The position numbers and the translations under genes are program-made. A stretch of DNA of 64,000 nt from Leptolyngbya sp. PCC 6406 (GTDB taxonomy: Bacteria; Cyanobacteriota; Cyanobacteriia; Phormidesmidales; Phormidesmidaceae). The notes below the pieces were generated by a model. It did not search any database. It saw nothing but the letters and a program-made list of their open reading frames with translations, and was not told the DNA's origin. Shown here one piece after another: positions 54,572 to 63,537 of this stretch (its first letter is position 1; each line of letters begins with the position of its first letter). The stretch is from positions 971,198-1,035,197 of the forward strand of contig NZ_KI913949.1 of NCBI RefSeq assembly GCF_000332095.2, read 5' to 3'.

Positions 54572-54700
54572 CTAGTGCTCTGCGGCTTAAATGCCCTAAC
54601 TGTTCTATCGTGGTACACCTCGGCCCCTCACCATTCGGCTGAGCTCACGCCGAAGTCTCACGCCGAGGCCCTAGCCCTCTCCCAAGGGGCTACGGTCTAG
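54572..54700. repeat. Family N1 miniature element, copy E
   Basis: Inverted copy starting CTAGTGCTCTGCGGCTTAAA and carrying CACACCTCGG-like GTACACCTCGGCCCCTCACC, the GAGCTCAGCC-type insert shared with copy A (read inverted), and CCCTAGCCCTCTCCCAAGGG. It ends near a CTAG at 54697-54700. Confidence 0.7.
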
Positions 54701-54828
54701 GTGTACTCGTCTCAACTCAAGCGCAAAGCTCTGGCCTGACTACGTTGCAGTCCTGCCCGATAGGGATTGGGGGTGAGAGCCGAGATGGGTATTAGCAGTA
54801 ACCTTCCCTCATAAGTCGAAACAAAAAC

Positions 54829-54844
54829 ATCAATCACTATTGAT
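54829..54844 (+). promoter_or_regulatory. ArsR/SmtB-type operator upstream of acr3
   Basis: The 16-base sequence is ATCAA, six bases (TCACTA), TTGAT: a perfect dyad 62 bases before the acr3 ATG. ATCAA-N6-TTGAT-like dyads are bound by ArsR/SmtB metal-responsive repressors. No arsR gene is next to acr3 here, so the regulator would act in trans. Confidence 0.65.
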
Positions 54845-54906
54845 ATGATTAAGGGGTTCGCCGCTGACTGTGCCTGCGGCGGTGCCCCTTGCTAAAGGAT
54901 TGACCT

Positions 54907-56052
54907 ATGACTTCTCCCGAGAATTTCCCGGCTGGACCAGCCCAGGGGGGACTGAGCTTTTTTGAGCGCTATCTAACGGTATGGGTGGTGCTGTGTATTG
55001 GGGCGGGAATTGTCTTGGGGCGGGTGTTCCCCGATCTGGCGATCGCACTGGATGCCATGGCCATACATCAGGTGTCGGTGCCCATTGCCATCTGTCTCTT
55101 TTTCATGATGTACCCAATCATGGTGAAAATTGACTTTGGCCAAGCCAAGCGCGCGGTCCAGACCCCCAAGCCGGTACTCCTCACCCTCGTAGTGAACTGG
55201 CTGATCAAACCCTTTACCATGGTGTTCATTGCCCAAGCCTTTTTGGGGGGGCTATTTCTGCCCTGGATTCAGGGTACAGAACTGCTTCGAGGCGGGGAGA
55301 TCGCCCTAGCGGATTCCTATATTGCGGGGGCAATTTTGCTGGGTATTGCCCCTTGCACGGCGATGGTATTGATGTGGGGGTATCTTTCCTTCAGCAACCA
55401 GGGACTTACCCTGGTAATGGTGGCGATTAACTCCCTGGCTATGCTTTTTCTTTATGCTCCCCTGGGGCAATGGCTGCTGGCGGCGAATAACCTAGCGGTG
55501 CCCTATGGGACAATTTTGCTTTCGGTACTGATTTATGTCGGCTTGCCCCTGTTGGCGGGGGCGGTGTCGCGAACGTGGATTTTGCGTCACAAGGGACGAG
55601 CTTGGTTCAATGAGGTGTTTTTGAAATACCTCAGTCCTATATCGGTGGTGGCGCTGCTGATGACCCTATTGCTGCTGTTCGCCTTTAAGGGAGAAGTTAT
55701 TGTCCAGAATCCTTTCCACATTCTGCTGATCGCGGTGCCCCTATTTATTCAGACCACGCTGATTTTTTTGCTGACTTATGTCGCAGCCCAAAAGCTGGGC
55801 TTGGCCTATGAGGATGCTGCCCCAGCGGCACTGATCGGGGCCAGCAACCACTTTGAAGTTGCGATCGCAACAGCAGTAACCCTGTTTGGCCTCAACTCCG
55901 GCGCAGCCCTGGCCACCGTAGTCGGGGTATTGATTGAGGTGCCGGTCATGCTGGCACTAGTTGAGGTCTGCAAGGGTACCGCCTTCTGGTTTCCTCGGGA
56001 ACCCGAGAAAGCTACCCTCTCCGATCCCCGCTGTCTACGGGTAGATCTCTAG
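54907..56052 (+). CDS. acr3: Arsenite efflux permease ACR3 family
   Basis: The 381-residue protein has ten predicted spans. It carries ACR3 signatures: [33 protein letters not shown] (the essential Cys), [17 protein letters not shown] and [20 protein letters not shown] with its conserved Asn-His-Phe-Glu. It exports arsenite from the cell using the proton gradient. The gene stands behind an ArsR-type operator. Confidence 0.95.
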   Translation: MTSPENFPAGPAQGGLSFFERYLTVWVVLCIGAGIVLGRVFPDLAIALDAMAIHQVSVPIAICLFFMMYPIMVKIDFGQAKRAVQTPKPVLLTLVVNWLIKPFTMVFIAQAFLGGLFLPWIQGTELLRGGEIALADSYIAGAILLGIAPCTAMVLMWGYLSFSNQGLTLVMVAINSLAMLFLYAPLGQWLLAANNLAVPYGTILLSVLIYVGLPLLAGAVSRTWILRHKGRAWFNEVFLKYLSPISVVALLMTLLLLFAFKGEVIVQNPFHILLIAVPLFIQTTLIFLLTYVAAQKLGLAYEDAAPAALIGASNHFEVAIATAVTLFGLNSGAALATVVGVLIEVPVMLALVEVCKGTAFWFPREPEKATLSDPRCLRVDL

Positions 56053-56102
56053 CTCAAGAGATCCAGATCGGAGAGGGTGCGGTCAAGTTATGACCCTCGC
56101 AG

Positions 56103-57122
56103 TTAGCGACGCTTCAGCATGGCCCCTCCTACTAGCAGCGCCCCAATCCCGAGGAGAGTTCCAGGTTCCGGAACTGGCTGTGGATCCATCCCCCCATGAT
56201 CACCACCGCCAATAGGGTCTTCGCCATCAATAGGGTCTTCGCCATCAATAGGGTCTTCGCCATCAATAGGGTCTTCGCCATCAATGGGGTCTTCGCCATC
56301 AATGGGGTCTTCGCCATCAATGGGGTCTTCGCCATCATCGGGAATCCCTAAATCACTAAAGGCTGTGACCCCATCCCATCCAATGGCCTCGGCACTGAGG
56401 GCTTGGGTGAGATCTAGGTTGAACACTACCCGATAGTCAAACGGGGAAGAGACAGAGGTGTCCGTCTGGGTCATCCGCGTACGATCGACACGAAGGGGAG
56501 AAAAGAAGGAATTGCCAAAAAAGGCAATACTATCGTTCATCATTTCTAAACCCGTAAGCAGCTCTAAGCCGGTGGGGCGAACGGTATTGGTTTGCCCATT
56601 TGAGGTCTGCGAGCGAATATAGGTTCCAATACCGGGAATGCCATCCCCAGTCGTCGGGTCCAATTTCAGCAAGACACTAGCAGGAGCCCCCCCGCCGGGA
56701 CCATAGCTTGATAGCCAGCCTCCCTGAGTAAAGCGAGTAAAACCTTGCCCACTGGGAGTGCCCCCATCGATCGTAAAAGCAGCATACAAATTGTCAGTCC
56801 CATCCCAAACAATGCCAATACCTCGGGCATCCGCAGGGGAGGTATCATAGTCTGCCCGAACCCAATTCCTAACACCATTCGTAAAACTTGCCAGGATTGG
56901 ATCTTGGTTATTAGCAGAGGCTTGACGAGTGCCGATGTAGATCGTGGTGTCACCAAAGGTAATTGCTGCCGCACCACTGGCTATGATCTCGGATTCAGTG
57001 GCACCGAGACCAAATTGTGCTGGACTACTGTTAATAGCACTGAGAGAAAATGCATCACTGGGCAGTGCGTGCAGAACAGATAGTGTTGAGGCAATTAGGG
57101 TAACCGTTGCAAGATGCTTCAT
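56103..57122 (-). CDS. PEP-CTERM sorting-domain protein with DGEDPI repeats
   Basis: The 339-residue protein has a signal peptide (KHLATVTLIASTLSVLHAL), a domain of ~240 residues that I do not recognise, and seven tandem DGEDPI hexapeptides (about 265-306). A PEP-CTERM tail follows: VPEPGTLLGIGALLVGGAML then KRR. PEP-CTERM proteins are exported and processed by exosortase, often for the cell surface or matrix. The acidic repeats are encoded by nearly identical 18-base units, showing recent expansion. No exosortase lies in the window. Confidence 0.9.
   Translation of the reverse strand: MKHLATVTLIASTLSVLHALPSDAFSLSAINSSPAQFGLGATESEIIASGAAAITFGDTTIYIGTRQASANNQDPILASFTNGVRNWVRADYDTSPADARGIGIVWDGTDNLYAAFTIDGGTPSGQGFTRFTQGGWLSSYGPGGGAPASVLLKLDPTTGDGIPGIGTYIRSQTSNGQTNTVRPTGLELLTGLEMMNDSIAFFGNSFFSPLRVDRTRMTQTDTSVSSPFDYRVVFNLDLTQALSAEAIGWDGVTAFSDLGIPDDGEDPIDGEDPIDGEDPIDGEDPIDGEDPIDGEDPIDGEDPIGGGDHGGMDPQPVPEPGTLLGIGALLVGGAMLKRR
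56211..56336. repeat. 18-bp tandem repeat (7 units) coding DGEDPI
   Basis: Seven 18-base units lie in tandem within the PEP-CTERM gene. Four units have AATAGGGTCT and three have AATGGGGTCT, in two uninterrupted blocks. This suggests stepwise unit duplication and a length that may vary between strains. Confidence 0.93.
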
Positions 57123-58349
57123 ATTGGAAATCCTCCTAAGTACAAACGGAATAGACGCTTCATCACGAATAATGATTCAGGAAATTTCCGCTAGATTTTC
57201 ACTTGCGTTGCCATAGACCACCGTGTTTTCGACGGCAAGCTAGTCATTGGCTAGCATTGGCTAGTAACTTGCTAATGACTAAATTAAGTGAAATCACCGA
57301 GGCAAAATCATAAGCCTTGATTCTCTGTCAAAAAGTTGATTGGAATGACAACTTGGAAAATACATGCCCATAGAACGGACGTTTCACCTAGTCAAGGTAG
57401 GACAAAATAGGGTTCTGAGGGTATCAATTTGGGTGTCGCGGTACTGGGGATTACACGGTAGACAAAGCTATTTTCCTTTAATACTGGGCAAGTTCCCATT
57501 CAATATGCTGGGGATACTGTTCGATCTATCCTGGCGTCATCACACTTCCATGGCAGGACAATTCATTGTGTAGAAGCTTAACATGGCTATTCCGCAGAGC
57601 GTCCCCAGCAAGTTCGCGTAAATGTTGATGTAGCAAATTATTCTCTAGCAGAACCAAGAATGCTTGGACATAGCTTATTTCATGATCACGACAGTAGCCG
57701 TACCCCCCTGGGTGCAAGGATTTATTCCTACAAAGGTGTATTGCATGATTTCAGTATGACAAGGATGGCGTGGTGGATTACCAGCCTTATATTGGGGAGA
57801 AGTATTGGAATTTTTTATCAATCCAAGTACTTAAGAAGTGCTTAAACTCAAGATTTCCACTGGACCCTCTTGCCTTTGGTTTGGGATAATTCTGGTTGAC
57901 TGCCCAAAATCTTGAACCTCTCGTCTCAGACCAAAAGCCTACAGTGAAGGATTTGGCTGTCTACCAGGGAATCGCTCAGATAATGATCGGCTTTAGCAGT
58001 AGCAATCAACAATTCAGTTCCGAAGAGGGGTAGGGCTGAGAGGAATGCGGAGAAATTCACTGGGGCCAGGAATTGACGAGTACATCTAGGCAGGAGCCTT
58101 CGTGAGGCGAGGAATCTCTTGGCCTCCTTCTGCCTTTCTGCGCTAGAGGCATGGGAGAGTACCCGTTCTTGTGAACCTCCGCCAAGATCTGCGCTGTGTC
58201 ACCCGGCCTCTAAATTCCAGCGTTATGGGGACGACCCCCGCGATACACTGGTGAAGCTGAAAAATCTGCGCTACACAGACTCGTCTGGGGCTTGCACCCC
58301 TTCACTGCCGCAGATTTTCCGTGACCTAGGGTATCTAAACTAAGAGGCT
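57123..58349. other. 1.2-kb region without recognised genes
   Basis: I see no supported coding region. The DNA is more AT-rich than its neighbours up to about 57900. Near 57241-57270 the words TAGTCATTGGCTAGCATTGGCTAG form a short direct repeat. A minus-strand frame at 57526-57717 has a protein-like stretch (AFLVLLENNLLHQHLRELAG) but no family. The last 270 bases before glyS could contain a leader or non-coding RNA; TCTGCGCTACACAGA- and TCTGCGCTGTGTCAC-type words repeat there. Confidence 0.4.
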
Positions 58350-60506
58350 ATGGCGACATTTTTATTGGAGGTGGGGACAGAAGAACTGCCCGCCAGCTTT
58401 GTAGAGTCTGCGTTGGCCCAGTGGCGCGATCGCATTCCCGTCGATCTTCAGGAGGCATTTCTTGGGGCCGAGGCCATCGACTACTACGCCACCCCCCGCC
58501 GCTTAGCTCTTGTGATCCAGGGGTTGCCCCAGCAGCAGCCCGACCGCCAGGAAGAAGCCAAAGGCCCCTCCGCCCAAGCTGCCTTCAAAAACGGTGAGCC
58601 CACGAAAGCTGCCCTCGGGTTTGCCCGCTCGAAGGGGGTAGATGTGGATGCCCTAGAAATTCGCGACACCGACAAAGGAGCCTTTGTCTTTGTCAATCAC
58701 CGTATCCCCGGACGGGCCACCACCGAGATTTTGGCGGAACTGGTGCCCCAGTGGGTACTGGGGCTAGAGGGCAAGCGCTTTATGCGTTGGGGGGACGGCG
58801 ACCTGCGGTTTCCCCGCCCCATTCGCTGGTTGGTGACCCTCCTAGACGACACCTTAATTCCCCTCACGTTGGAGAATGGTTCCGAGCGGTGTAGCAGCGA
58901 TCGCAGATCCTTTGGCCACCGCGTCCTGCATCCAGAACCCCTGACCCTGAGTCGTGCCAGTGGCTATCAGGAAACCTTGGCTGCTGCCTTTGTGGATGTG
59001 GATCCCAGCCGTCGCCAAACCACAATTCAGGCGCAGATTCTCGCTGCCGCTGCTTCAGTGCAGGGCCACGCCCAAGTGTCGCCGGAGTTGCTGGCGGAGG
59101 TGACTAACCTAGTGGAATGGCCGACGGCGGTGGTGGGGGCATTTGACCCCGAGTTTCTGGAATTGCCGCCAGAGGTGGCGGTGATGGAAATGGAGAGCCA
59201 TCAGCGCTATTTCCCCCTACGTCGGGGGGAAGACAGCCCGGAGCTGTTGCCCTATTTCATCACGATTTCCAATGGTGACCCCGCCAAGTCGGCCCTGATT
59301 GCCGAGGGCAATGGCCGAGTGATTCGGGCGCGGCTGGCGGATGGCAAGTTTTTCTTTAATGCCGATCGCGCTCAGCCCCTAGATGCCTTTTTGTCGAAGC
59401 TGGAAACCGTCACCTTTGAGGAAAGTCTGGGGTCGATGGCGGCAAAGGTGGTGCGGCTGACCGCGATCGCGGATCGCATTGCCACCCAGCTTCAGGTTGG
59501 TGACGATATTCGCTCCCAGATTCAGCGGGCTGCCCACCTGTGCAAGGCGGATCTAGTGACCCAAATGGTAGGGGAATTTCCTGAACTCCAGGGGGTGATG
59601 GGGGAAAAATATGCCCGTCATAGCGGTGAGGCGGAGGCAGTTGCGATCGCAATTACTGAGCATTACCTGCCCAAGGGGGCGGGAGATCGCCTGCCCCAGA
59701 GCTTGGTGGGTCAGGTGGTGGGTATCGCCGACCGCCTGGATAGCCTAGTGGGGATTTTCAGCCTGGGGCGGATTCCCTCCGGCTCCTCTGATCCTTTTGC
59801 TTTGCGCCGTGCCGCCAATGCCATTCTCCACATCACCTGGGCTGCCAATCTGGATCTGGATTTAGCGGCCCTATTAGAGCAGGTGGTAACGGACTTTGAG
59901 GCCAATCCTGAGGTGACGGTGACCGATGGGGAGATACTGCGGTCTCAACTGCGAGACTTTTTCCTCCAGCGTTTTCAAACGTTGCTCCAGGACGACTATG
60001 GTGTGGACTACGACTTGGTGAACGCAGTGCTGGGGGATGGCGATGGAGACTATGCTGCCCGCGTTCTAGCCCATCCCCTAGATGGTCGCGATCGCGCCCT
60101 GTATTTGCAGCAGATCCGCCAAGACGGCACCCTCGATACCATCTATGCCACGGTGAACCGCGCCGCCCGCCTTGCCCGCCAAGGAGATCTGGATCCCATC
60201 GTTCTTGATCCAGAGGGGGTAGTGGATGCCAGCCGCTTCCAGCAAGATTCGGAAAAGGCGTTCCTAGCAGCATTAACGACCCTGCTGCCCCAAACCCAAG
60301 CCGCCCAAGCGAACCGCGATTACCGTCAACTGGTCTCGGGGTTGGCCCAAGCCGCCACTGTTGTCAGTCGCTTCTTCGACGGCCCCGACAGTGTCTTGGT
60401 AATGGACGAAAACCCTGCCATCCAGCGCAACCGCCTCAATCTCTTGGGCTTGCTGCGAAACCACGCACGGGTACTAGCGGACTTTGGCGCAATCGTGAAG
60501 GCATAG
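58350..60506 (+). CDS. glyS: Glycyl-tRNA synthetase beta subunit
   Basis: The 718-residue protein starts [20 protein letters not shown], the GlyS hallmark. It continues with [20 protein letters not shown], the HD-type segment [20 protein letters not shown] and [25 protein letters not shown]. It ends in a DALR-like anticodon domain ([19 protein letters not shown]). It works with GlyQ (not in the window) in the alpha2beta2 enzyme. murD follows after 85 bases on the same strand. Confidence 0.97.
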   Translation: MATFLLEVGTEELPASFVESALAQWRDRIPVDLQEAFLGAEAIDYYATPRRLALVIQGLPQQQPDRQEEAKGPSAQAAFKNGEPTKAALGFARSKGVDVDALEIRDTDKGAFVFVNHRIPGRATTEILAELVPQWVLGLEGKRFMRWGDGDLRFPRPIRWLVTLLDDTLIPLTLENGSERCSSDRRSFGHRVLHPEPLTLSRASGYQETLAAAFVDVDPSRRQTTIQAQILAAAASVQGHAQVSPELLAEVTNLVEWPTAVVGAFDPEFLELPPEVAVMEMESHQRYFPLRRGEDSPELLPYFITISNGDPAKSALIAEGNGRVIRARLADGKFFFNADRAQPLDAFLSKLETVTFEESLGSMAAKVVRLTAIADRIATQLQVGDDIRSQIQRAAHLCKADLVTQMVGEFPELQGVMGEKYARHSGEAEAVAIAITEHYLPKGAGDRLPQSLVGQVVGIADRLDSLVGIFSLGRIPSGSSDPFALRRAANAILHITWAANLDLDLAALLEQVVTDFEANPEVTVTDGEILRSQLRDFFLQRFQTLLQDDYGVDYDLVNAVLGDGDGDYAARVLAHPLDGRDRALYLQQIRQDGTLDTIYATVNRAARLARQGDLDPIVLDPEGVVDASRFQQDSEKAFLAALTTLLPQTQAAQANRDYRQLVSGLAQAATVVSRFFDGPDSVLVMDENPAIQRNRLNLLGLLRNHARVLADFGAIVKA

Positions 60507-60591
60507 ATTCGAGTAGAAACAGGATTCGAGTAGAAATAGGATTCGAGTAGAAACAGGGTTTGCGCAGGAACAGAAATCGAGCAGGAAAGGG

Positions 60592-61989
60592 ATGGTAAGC
60601 CGACAGTCTTGCATGTTGAAAAACGCCCATGTGATTGGCTTGGGAAAATCGGGGATCGCCGCTGCCCACCTGCTGGTGCAGGACGGCTGGCGGGTGGTGA
60701 TCAGCGATCGCAATCCCGCCCCCGACCTCCCGGAGGCCATCGCCGCCTTGGAAGCAGCGGGGATCACAGTGCAACTGGGCCACAGTTTCACCCTCGCTGA
60801 CGCCGCCAATCTGGTGGTGGTCAGTCCCGGTGTGCCCTGGGATTTACCGGCCCTAGTGGCGGCCCGCGACCAGGCTTGGGAGGTGATTGGTGAGGCGGAA
60901 CTGGCTTGGCGGGCGCTGAAGGATCGCCCTTGGGTTGGTATCACTGGCACCAACGGTAAAACCACCACCACCGCCCTCACCGCTGCTATTTTCCAAGCGG
61001 CGGGACGCCAAGCTCCTGCCTGTGGCAACATCGGCTATGCCGCCTGTGATCTAGCCCTGGCCCAGCCGATGCCGGACTGGGTAATTGCGGAACTGAGCAG
61101 CTATCAAATTGAGGCCAGCTCCACCCTGGCCCCCCGCATTGGTCTCTGGACCACCTTCACCCCCGACCACCTGGCCCGCCACCACACGCTGGAAAATTAC
61201 TTCTCCATCAAGGCCAGTCTCCTACATCGTTCCGATCAAGTGGTGCTGAATGGGGACGATCCCTATTTGCGCGCCCATGCCCCCCACCATTTTCCCGATG
61301 CCCACTGGACTAGCATCGGGGGCCGAACTGCGATCGCGCCCCTTACCCCCTACGCCTACATCGAGGAGGGCTGGGTCCACGTAGAAGGCCGGCGGATTTT
61401 GGCAGCAGCAGACCTCAGGATGGGGGGAGATCACAATCGGCAGAACCTATTACTGGCAGTGGCAGCAGCCTGTTTGGCAGGTTTGGAGCCTAGTGCGATG
61501 GCCCCTTTGGGCCGGTCTCTGACCATCGCAACAGGAGTCGCCCAGTTCCCCGGCGTTCCCCATCGCTTAGAAACGGTGTTGACTTGGCGCGGCATCACCT
61601 TCATCAATGACAGCAAAGCCACCAACTATGACGCCGCCGAAGTGGGCCTCACCTCAGTCCCGGCCCCAACCATTCTCATTGCTGGAGGCGAAGCTAAGGA
61701 AGGTAATGACACCGCCTGGATTCGTGCCATCCACCAGCGAGCAGCCCAAGTGCTACTCATTGGCAGCGCCGCCCATGCCTTTGCCCAGCGCCTCCATGAG
61801 AGCGGCTATCGCGCCTACGACATTGTGGAAACCCTGGAGCAGGCGGTGACCCGCAGCGCTGAAATCGCCCCTAATCTGAAGGTGAAATCAGTCCTGCTGT
61901 CTCCCGCCTGCGCCAGCTTTGACCAATACCCCAATTTTGAAGTCCGAGGAGATCACTTCCGCCAGCTTTGTCAGGCATTATTGCCCTAG
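60592..61989 (+). CDS. murD: UDP-N-acetylmuramoylalanine-D-glutamate ligase
   Basis: The N-terminal domain starts [20 protein letters not shown], the ATP loop is [17 protein letters not shown], and [17 protein letters not shown] and [20 protein letters not shown] are conserved. The 465-residue enzyme adds D-glutamate in peptidoglycan synthesis. ATG 60613 is an equally good start. Between AGLEPSA and FPGVPHRLE it has about nine residues more than usual ([16 protein letters not shown] region). They are encoded by a 35-bp palindromic repeat read in frame. The gene ends at a CTAG next to repeat elements. Confidence 0.96.
   Translation: MVSRQSCMLKNAHVIGLGKSGIAAAHLLVQDGWRVVISDRNPAPDLPEAIAALEAAGITVQLGHSFTLADAANLVVVSPGVPWDLPALVAARDQAWEVIGEAELAWRALKDRPWVGITGTNGKTTTTALTAAIFQAAGRQAPACGNIGYAACDLALAQPMPDWVIAELSSYQIEASSTLAPRIGLWTTFTPDHLARHHTLENYFSIKASLLHRSDQVVLNGDDPYLRAHAPHHFPDAHWTSIGGRTAIAPLTPYAYIEEGWVHVEGRRILAAADLRMGGDHNRQNLLLAVAAACLAGLEPSAMAPLGRSLTIATGVAQFPGVPHRLETVLTWRGITFINDSKATNYDAAEVGLTSVPAPTILIAGGEAKEGNDTAWIRAIHQRAAQVLLIGSAAHAFAQRLHESGYRAYDIVETLEQAVTRSAEIAPNLKVKSVLLSPACASFDQYPNFEVRGDHFRQLCQALLP
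61495..61529. repeat. 35-bp palindromic repeat inserted in murD
   Basis: Same palindrome as at 9785-9819 and 19166-19200. Here it is translated as [12 protein letters not shown], without a stop and without a frame change, in the loop before the FPGVPHRLE motif. Confidence 0.85.
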
Positions 61990-62131
61990 TACACCTAGTA
62001 GTCTGTCAAACCTAATTTTGTAGGTTGGGTGCAGCGCTAGCGGAACCCAACATGGCCCACTGTTGTTGGGTGACCCTTCGTTTTACCCAACCTACGCAAA
62101 CTCACAAAGGTAAAGTTGACAGACTACTAGG
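61986..62131. repeat. Miniature element (GTAGGTTGGGTG core), copy 2
   Basis: TAGTCTGTCAAA and (inverted) TAGTCTGTCAAC are the ends, each bordered by CTAG, which reads as a 4-bp duplication. The core GTAGGTTGGGTGCAGCGC… matches 51523-51602 closely. The murD stop TAG is at a CTAG nine bases before it. Confidence 0.75.
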
Positions 62132-62153
62132 CCGAAATAGGTGTACTATTCTG

Positions 62154-62514
62154 CCGCACCAGCCCAACATTTTCCAGTCCCCTCTCCCCCTGGGCTACTG
62201 TGTATACATAACTCCTGAAACTCTTGCGGCCAGGGCTTTCCCTCATCCCCCAGCCCCTTCTCCCAGGAGGCTATTTTGCATACACAATCGATCTCTGGCT
62301 CGTTTTCTCAAAATCTTGATGCTCTAGAACCTTGATTTCTCGTTGCCAGTTCTCAATAGACTGGGTTTATTGAGAACTGACTGATGCCTGAAATAGGCAC
62401 TAGGCAACGGTTTCAAGACTTGTGTGTACACAGTAGCCCCCTGGGAGAGGGCTAGGGTGAGGGGCCGAGTGTGCCACGATGGAACGGCCAGGGTATTTCT
62501 GCCGCCCAGTACTA
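62154..62514. repeat. Family N1 miniature element, copy F, split by an insertion
   Basis: The left part (GCACCAGCCCAACATTTTCC, CCCCTCTCCCCCTGGG) and right part (CCCCCTGGGAGAGGGC, GGGGCCGAGTGTGCC, GCCGCCCAGTACTAG) together make one normal N1 copy. They are separated by the 242-bp element at 62195-62436. Confidence 0.8.
62195..62436. mobile_element. 242-bp non-autonomous element with 9-bp target duplication
   Basis: The left end CTACTGTGTATACATAACTC and right end (inverted) CTACTGTGTACACACAAGTC match at 17 of 20 positions. CCCCCTGGG flanks both sides (62186-62194 and 62437-62445). The ends ACACAAGT and the 9-base duplication recall IS4-family elements of the IS50 group. No transposase is encoded, and the parent element is not in the window. 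Confidence 0.85.
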
Positions 62515-62660
62515 GTTCAACACTAAGGATTGTGGATTTAATAAAGCCGAACGCTTGCGTAGGATGTGTATAGCCTGCGGCATGGCTGCGCTAAAGCGGC
62601 AGCGTAACGCATCGACTTCAAGGGTTGTGATGCGTTACGGCTAAGGTTAGTCATGGCAGC

Positions 62661-62897
62661 TTATGACTCGGCTAAAGACTCAGCAAACTGCTGGCGAATT
62701 GCCTCTTTACCGGGATAGGGAACAGTAGCAGGTAGTACCCCGCGAAACTGGCTTAGTCGTTGTTGTTTGACGGGACGCAATCGCAGTTCATTGCCCTCTA
62801 AACTGAATGCCAGTTCATCCCCTTCCCGCAGGTTTAGTCGCTGCCAAATTTCTAGGGGAATTGTGATCTGTCGATCGCCCATTACTTGTATATTCAT
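62661..62897 (-). CDS. AbrB/MazE-type DNA-binding antitoxin
   Basis: From the ATG at 62897 the 78-residue protein reads NIQVMGDRQITIPLEIWQRL, then NLREGDELAFSLEGNELRLR PVKQ: the SpoVT-AbrB swapped-hairpin fold. A C-terminal tail (PYPGKEAIRQQFAESLAES) would bind a toxin partner. Such proteins normally pair with a PIN-domain toxin, but no toxin frame overlaps or follows it here, so it may be solitary. The longer frame to 62951 is not family-like. Confidence 0.8.
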   Translation of the reverse strand: MNIQVMGDRQITIPLEIWQRLNLREGDELAFSLEGNELRLRPVKQQRLSQFRGVLPATVPYPGKEAIRQQFAESLAES

Positions 62898-63033
62898 GGT
62901 TTTCGCCCTCCTTGAGTGGACTATTCCAATTCTGCCATAAGCATTTGACACTCAGCTTGGAGGGGAATACCTAGTACTGGGTGGCTGAAATGACCTTACC
63001 ATTGAGAGGTAGGGTAAAGAGGACTTTTCTACA

Positions 63034-63537
63034 ATGGCTAGACTGACTGCCGCCAGGCTCACTTTGAGCGAAACGGAGCGGAGCGACTTAGAGCAATTGA
63101 TTCGACGTCAGCGGACGTCACAGCAGCTCGCTTTGCGCGCCAAGATTATCCTCACAGCTGATGAGGGCAAAGGCCATGGCGAAATCGCCCGAGACTTGGG
63201 GGTCAGCAAAGAGATGAGTCGCCGCTGGCGGGGGCGTTGGCTGGAGTTGAGTCAACAACAGGTCGCTGTGGAAGAGCGCCTACAGGATGTCCCTCGTCCC
63301 GGGGCTCCGGCTACCTTTAGCCTCGAACAAATCACGCAACTCTATGCCCTAGCTTGTGCACCGCCCGAGCAGTATGGCCGCCCCATCAGTCATTGGACCC
63401 CTGGAGAACTGGCCGATGAACTGAGCAAGCAGGGAATTGTCGAGAGTATCAGTCCCCGTCATGTGGGCCGACTGTTGGCCGAGGCTGACCTCAAACCCCA
63501 CCAGAGCCGTTACTGGCTCTCCCCCCCCCGACCCTAA
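63034..63537 (+). CDS. IS630-family transposase, first frame (helix-turn-helix part)
   Basis: The 167-residue frame is a two-part HTH region: LTLSETERSDLEQLIRRQRT, AKIILTADEGKGHGEIARDL with GVSKEMSRRWRGRWLE, and PISHWTPGELADELSKQG with SPRHVGRLLAEADLKPHQSR. It ends just after a run of nine C bases (63521-63529). The catalytic part continues in the +1 frame. It is either a programmed frameshift or a one-base C insertion relative to an eight-C in-frame form. Confidence 0.88.
   Translation: MARLTAARLTLSETERSDLEQLIRRQRTSQQLALRAKIILTADEGKGHGEIARDLGVSKEMSRRWRGRWLELSQQQVAVEERLQDVPRPGAPATFSLEQITQLYALACAPPEQYGRPISHWTPGELADELSKQGIVESISPRHVGRLLAEADLKPHQSRYWLSPPRP

Larger units (their letters stand above)
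54338..54906. other. Intergenic with N1 copy and ArsR-type operator
   Basis: No gene is supported between tRNA-His and acr3. It contains N1 copy E, a segment shared inverted with 21200-21450 (54710-54800), and the operator 54829-54844. Confidence 0.55.

Noticed and set aside
56211-56336. CRISPR-like array of 18-base repeats
   Set aside because: The units are contiguous without spacers, in frame, and encode DGEDPI inside a PEP-CTERM protein.
57526-57717. 63-codon minus-strand frame with a helical stretch
   Set aside because: No family, no start signal and AT-rich surroundings; probably chance.
62661-62897. Complete toxin-antitoxin pair
   Set aside because: Only the AbrB-like antitoxin is present; no PIN or MazF-like frame overlaps or follows it on the minus strand.
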